NCBI GenBank assembly: GCA_041485845.1
Contig: JBGPKH010000173.1
Coordinates: 1 to 14,297, forward strand
DNA length: 14,297 bases
From: OMOG01 sp041485845
Lineage (GTDB): Bacteria > Acidobacteriota > Terriglobia > Bryobacterales > Bryobacteraceae
Direction: 5' to 3'
Each line of letters begins with the position of its first letter. Positions within the stretch are counted from its first letter, which is position 1. Made by a program: the position numbers and the translations under genes. This document shows, piece after piece, positions 14,073-14,297 of the stretch. A model generated the notes under the pieces. It did no database searches, was not told the DNA's origin, and was given only the letters and a program-made list of their open reading frames with translations.

Positions 14073-14297
14073 ATGAAAACCGTAATATCGGTGCCCGACG
14101 AGCTCTTCCGGCTGGCGGAAGCCGCGGCCCGCCGCCTCCGGGTTTCGAGGAGCGAGCTTTACTCCACGGCGATTGCGGAGTTCCTTGATCGTGAGCAAAC
14201 CGATGCCGTCACTGAACGCCTGAACGACCTGTACTCGCGCCGGCCGGCGAAGGTCGCCCCGGCCTTTCACCGCGCTCAGATCGGTTCCCTCGACAAG
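14073..14297 (+). CDS. Ribbon-helix-helix antitoxin-like protein, partial at window end
   Basis: Seventy-five codons are visible with no stop before the window edge. The N-terminus MKTVISVPDELFRLAEAAAR followed by RLRVSRSELYSTAIAEFL is the beta-strand, helix, helix pattern of RHH (CopG/MazE-type) DNA-binding antitoxins; the rest (TDAVTERLNDLYSRRP) fits the toxin-binding tail, which usually ends near residue 80-90. A toxin gene of MazF/PemK type would be expected immediately downstream, outside the window. It starts 10 bp after the regulator stop, possibly co-transcribed, with only a poor ribosome binding site (GGGCGGGG). Confidence 0.75.
   Translation, partial: MKTVISVPDELFRLAEAAARRLRVSRSELYSTAIAEFLDREQTDAVTERLNDLYSRRPAKVAPAFHRAQIGSLDK

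Noticed and set aside
1..14297. CRISPR array, prophage or insertion sequence
   Set aside because: No regularly spaced direct repeats, transposase, integrase or capsid genes could be recognised; the unrecognised pair at 3022-3864 alone is not enough to call a prophage.

Overview
The window looks like chromosomal DNA from a GC-rich soil bacterium, most likely an acidobacterium of the Solibacter/Bryobacterales type. This is an inference, not a database result. It rests on high GC throughout, a decayed gene of the acidobacterial VWFA-related family, short perfect palindromes around and inside genes, and the gene mix (secreted YbhE-type lactonase, oligogalacturonate-lyase-like propeller, LytTR regulator). 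No CRISPR array, rRNA gene or complete mobile element was seen.

Layout. Positions 1-119 hold a leftward reading frame cut by the window edge, next to a 9-bp inverted repeat (127-158). A leftward tRNA-Leu(CAA) with encoded CCA lies at 286-374. A rightward VWFA-family gene (447-1168) is truncated at its N-terminus and broken by at least three frame changes; its end overlaps a leftward secreted lactonase (1154-2266). Divergent from the lactonase is a small cupin (2387-2797). Then come two unrecognised rightward genes with strong ribosome binding sites (3022-3531, 3541-3864), apparently an operon, and a leftward exported protein with an Ig-like C-terminal part (3914-4690). After a 390-bp gap lies a rightward operon (5081-8714) for a two-subunit, thiamine-diphosphate-dependent indolepyruvate (aryl-pyruvate) ferredoxin oxidoreductase.

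From 13247 down to 8686 four leftward genes follow one another: inositol-3-phosphate synthase, an extended SDR/NAD epimerase, a stand-alone core MetE-like methyltransferase and an oligogalacturonate-lyase-like propeller. Gaps are 78, 43 and 13 bp. Divergent from the synthase, across a very compact symmetric promoter, is a LytTR-family response regulator (13289-14062). It is followed after 10 bp by the start of a ribbon-helix-helix antitoxin-like gene that runs off the window.

Functional reading. The oxidoreductase pair would convert aryl-pyruvates from aromatic amino acids to aryl-acyl-CoA and reduced ferredoxin. The leftward cluster mixes inositol phosphate synthesis, sugar-nucleotide-type epimerisation, methyl transfer and uronate-type chemistry; shared regulation is plausible for the last two genes (13-bp gap) but no single pathway is evident. 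Points most worth a second look: two tandem palindromes translated in frame in the N-terminus of the oxidoreductase beta subunit, with a related palindrome upstream of the alpha subunit; a mirror-symmetric extended -10 serving ino1 and an apparently leaderless regulator mRNA; a G-quadruplex-type G-run directly before the core metE start; an Asp-for-Cys change in a ferredoxin motif; and the unrecognised two-gene operon.
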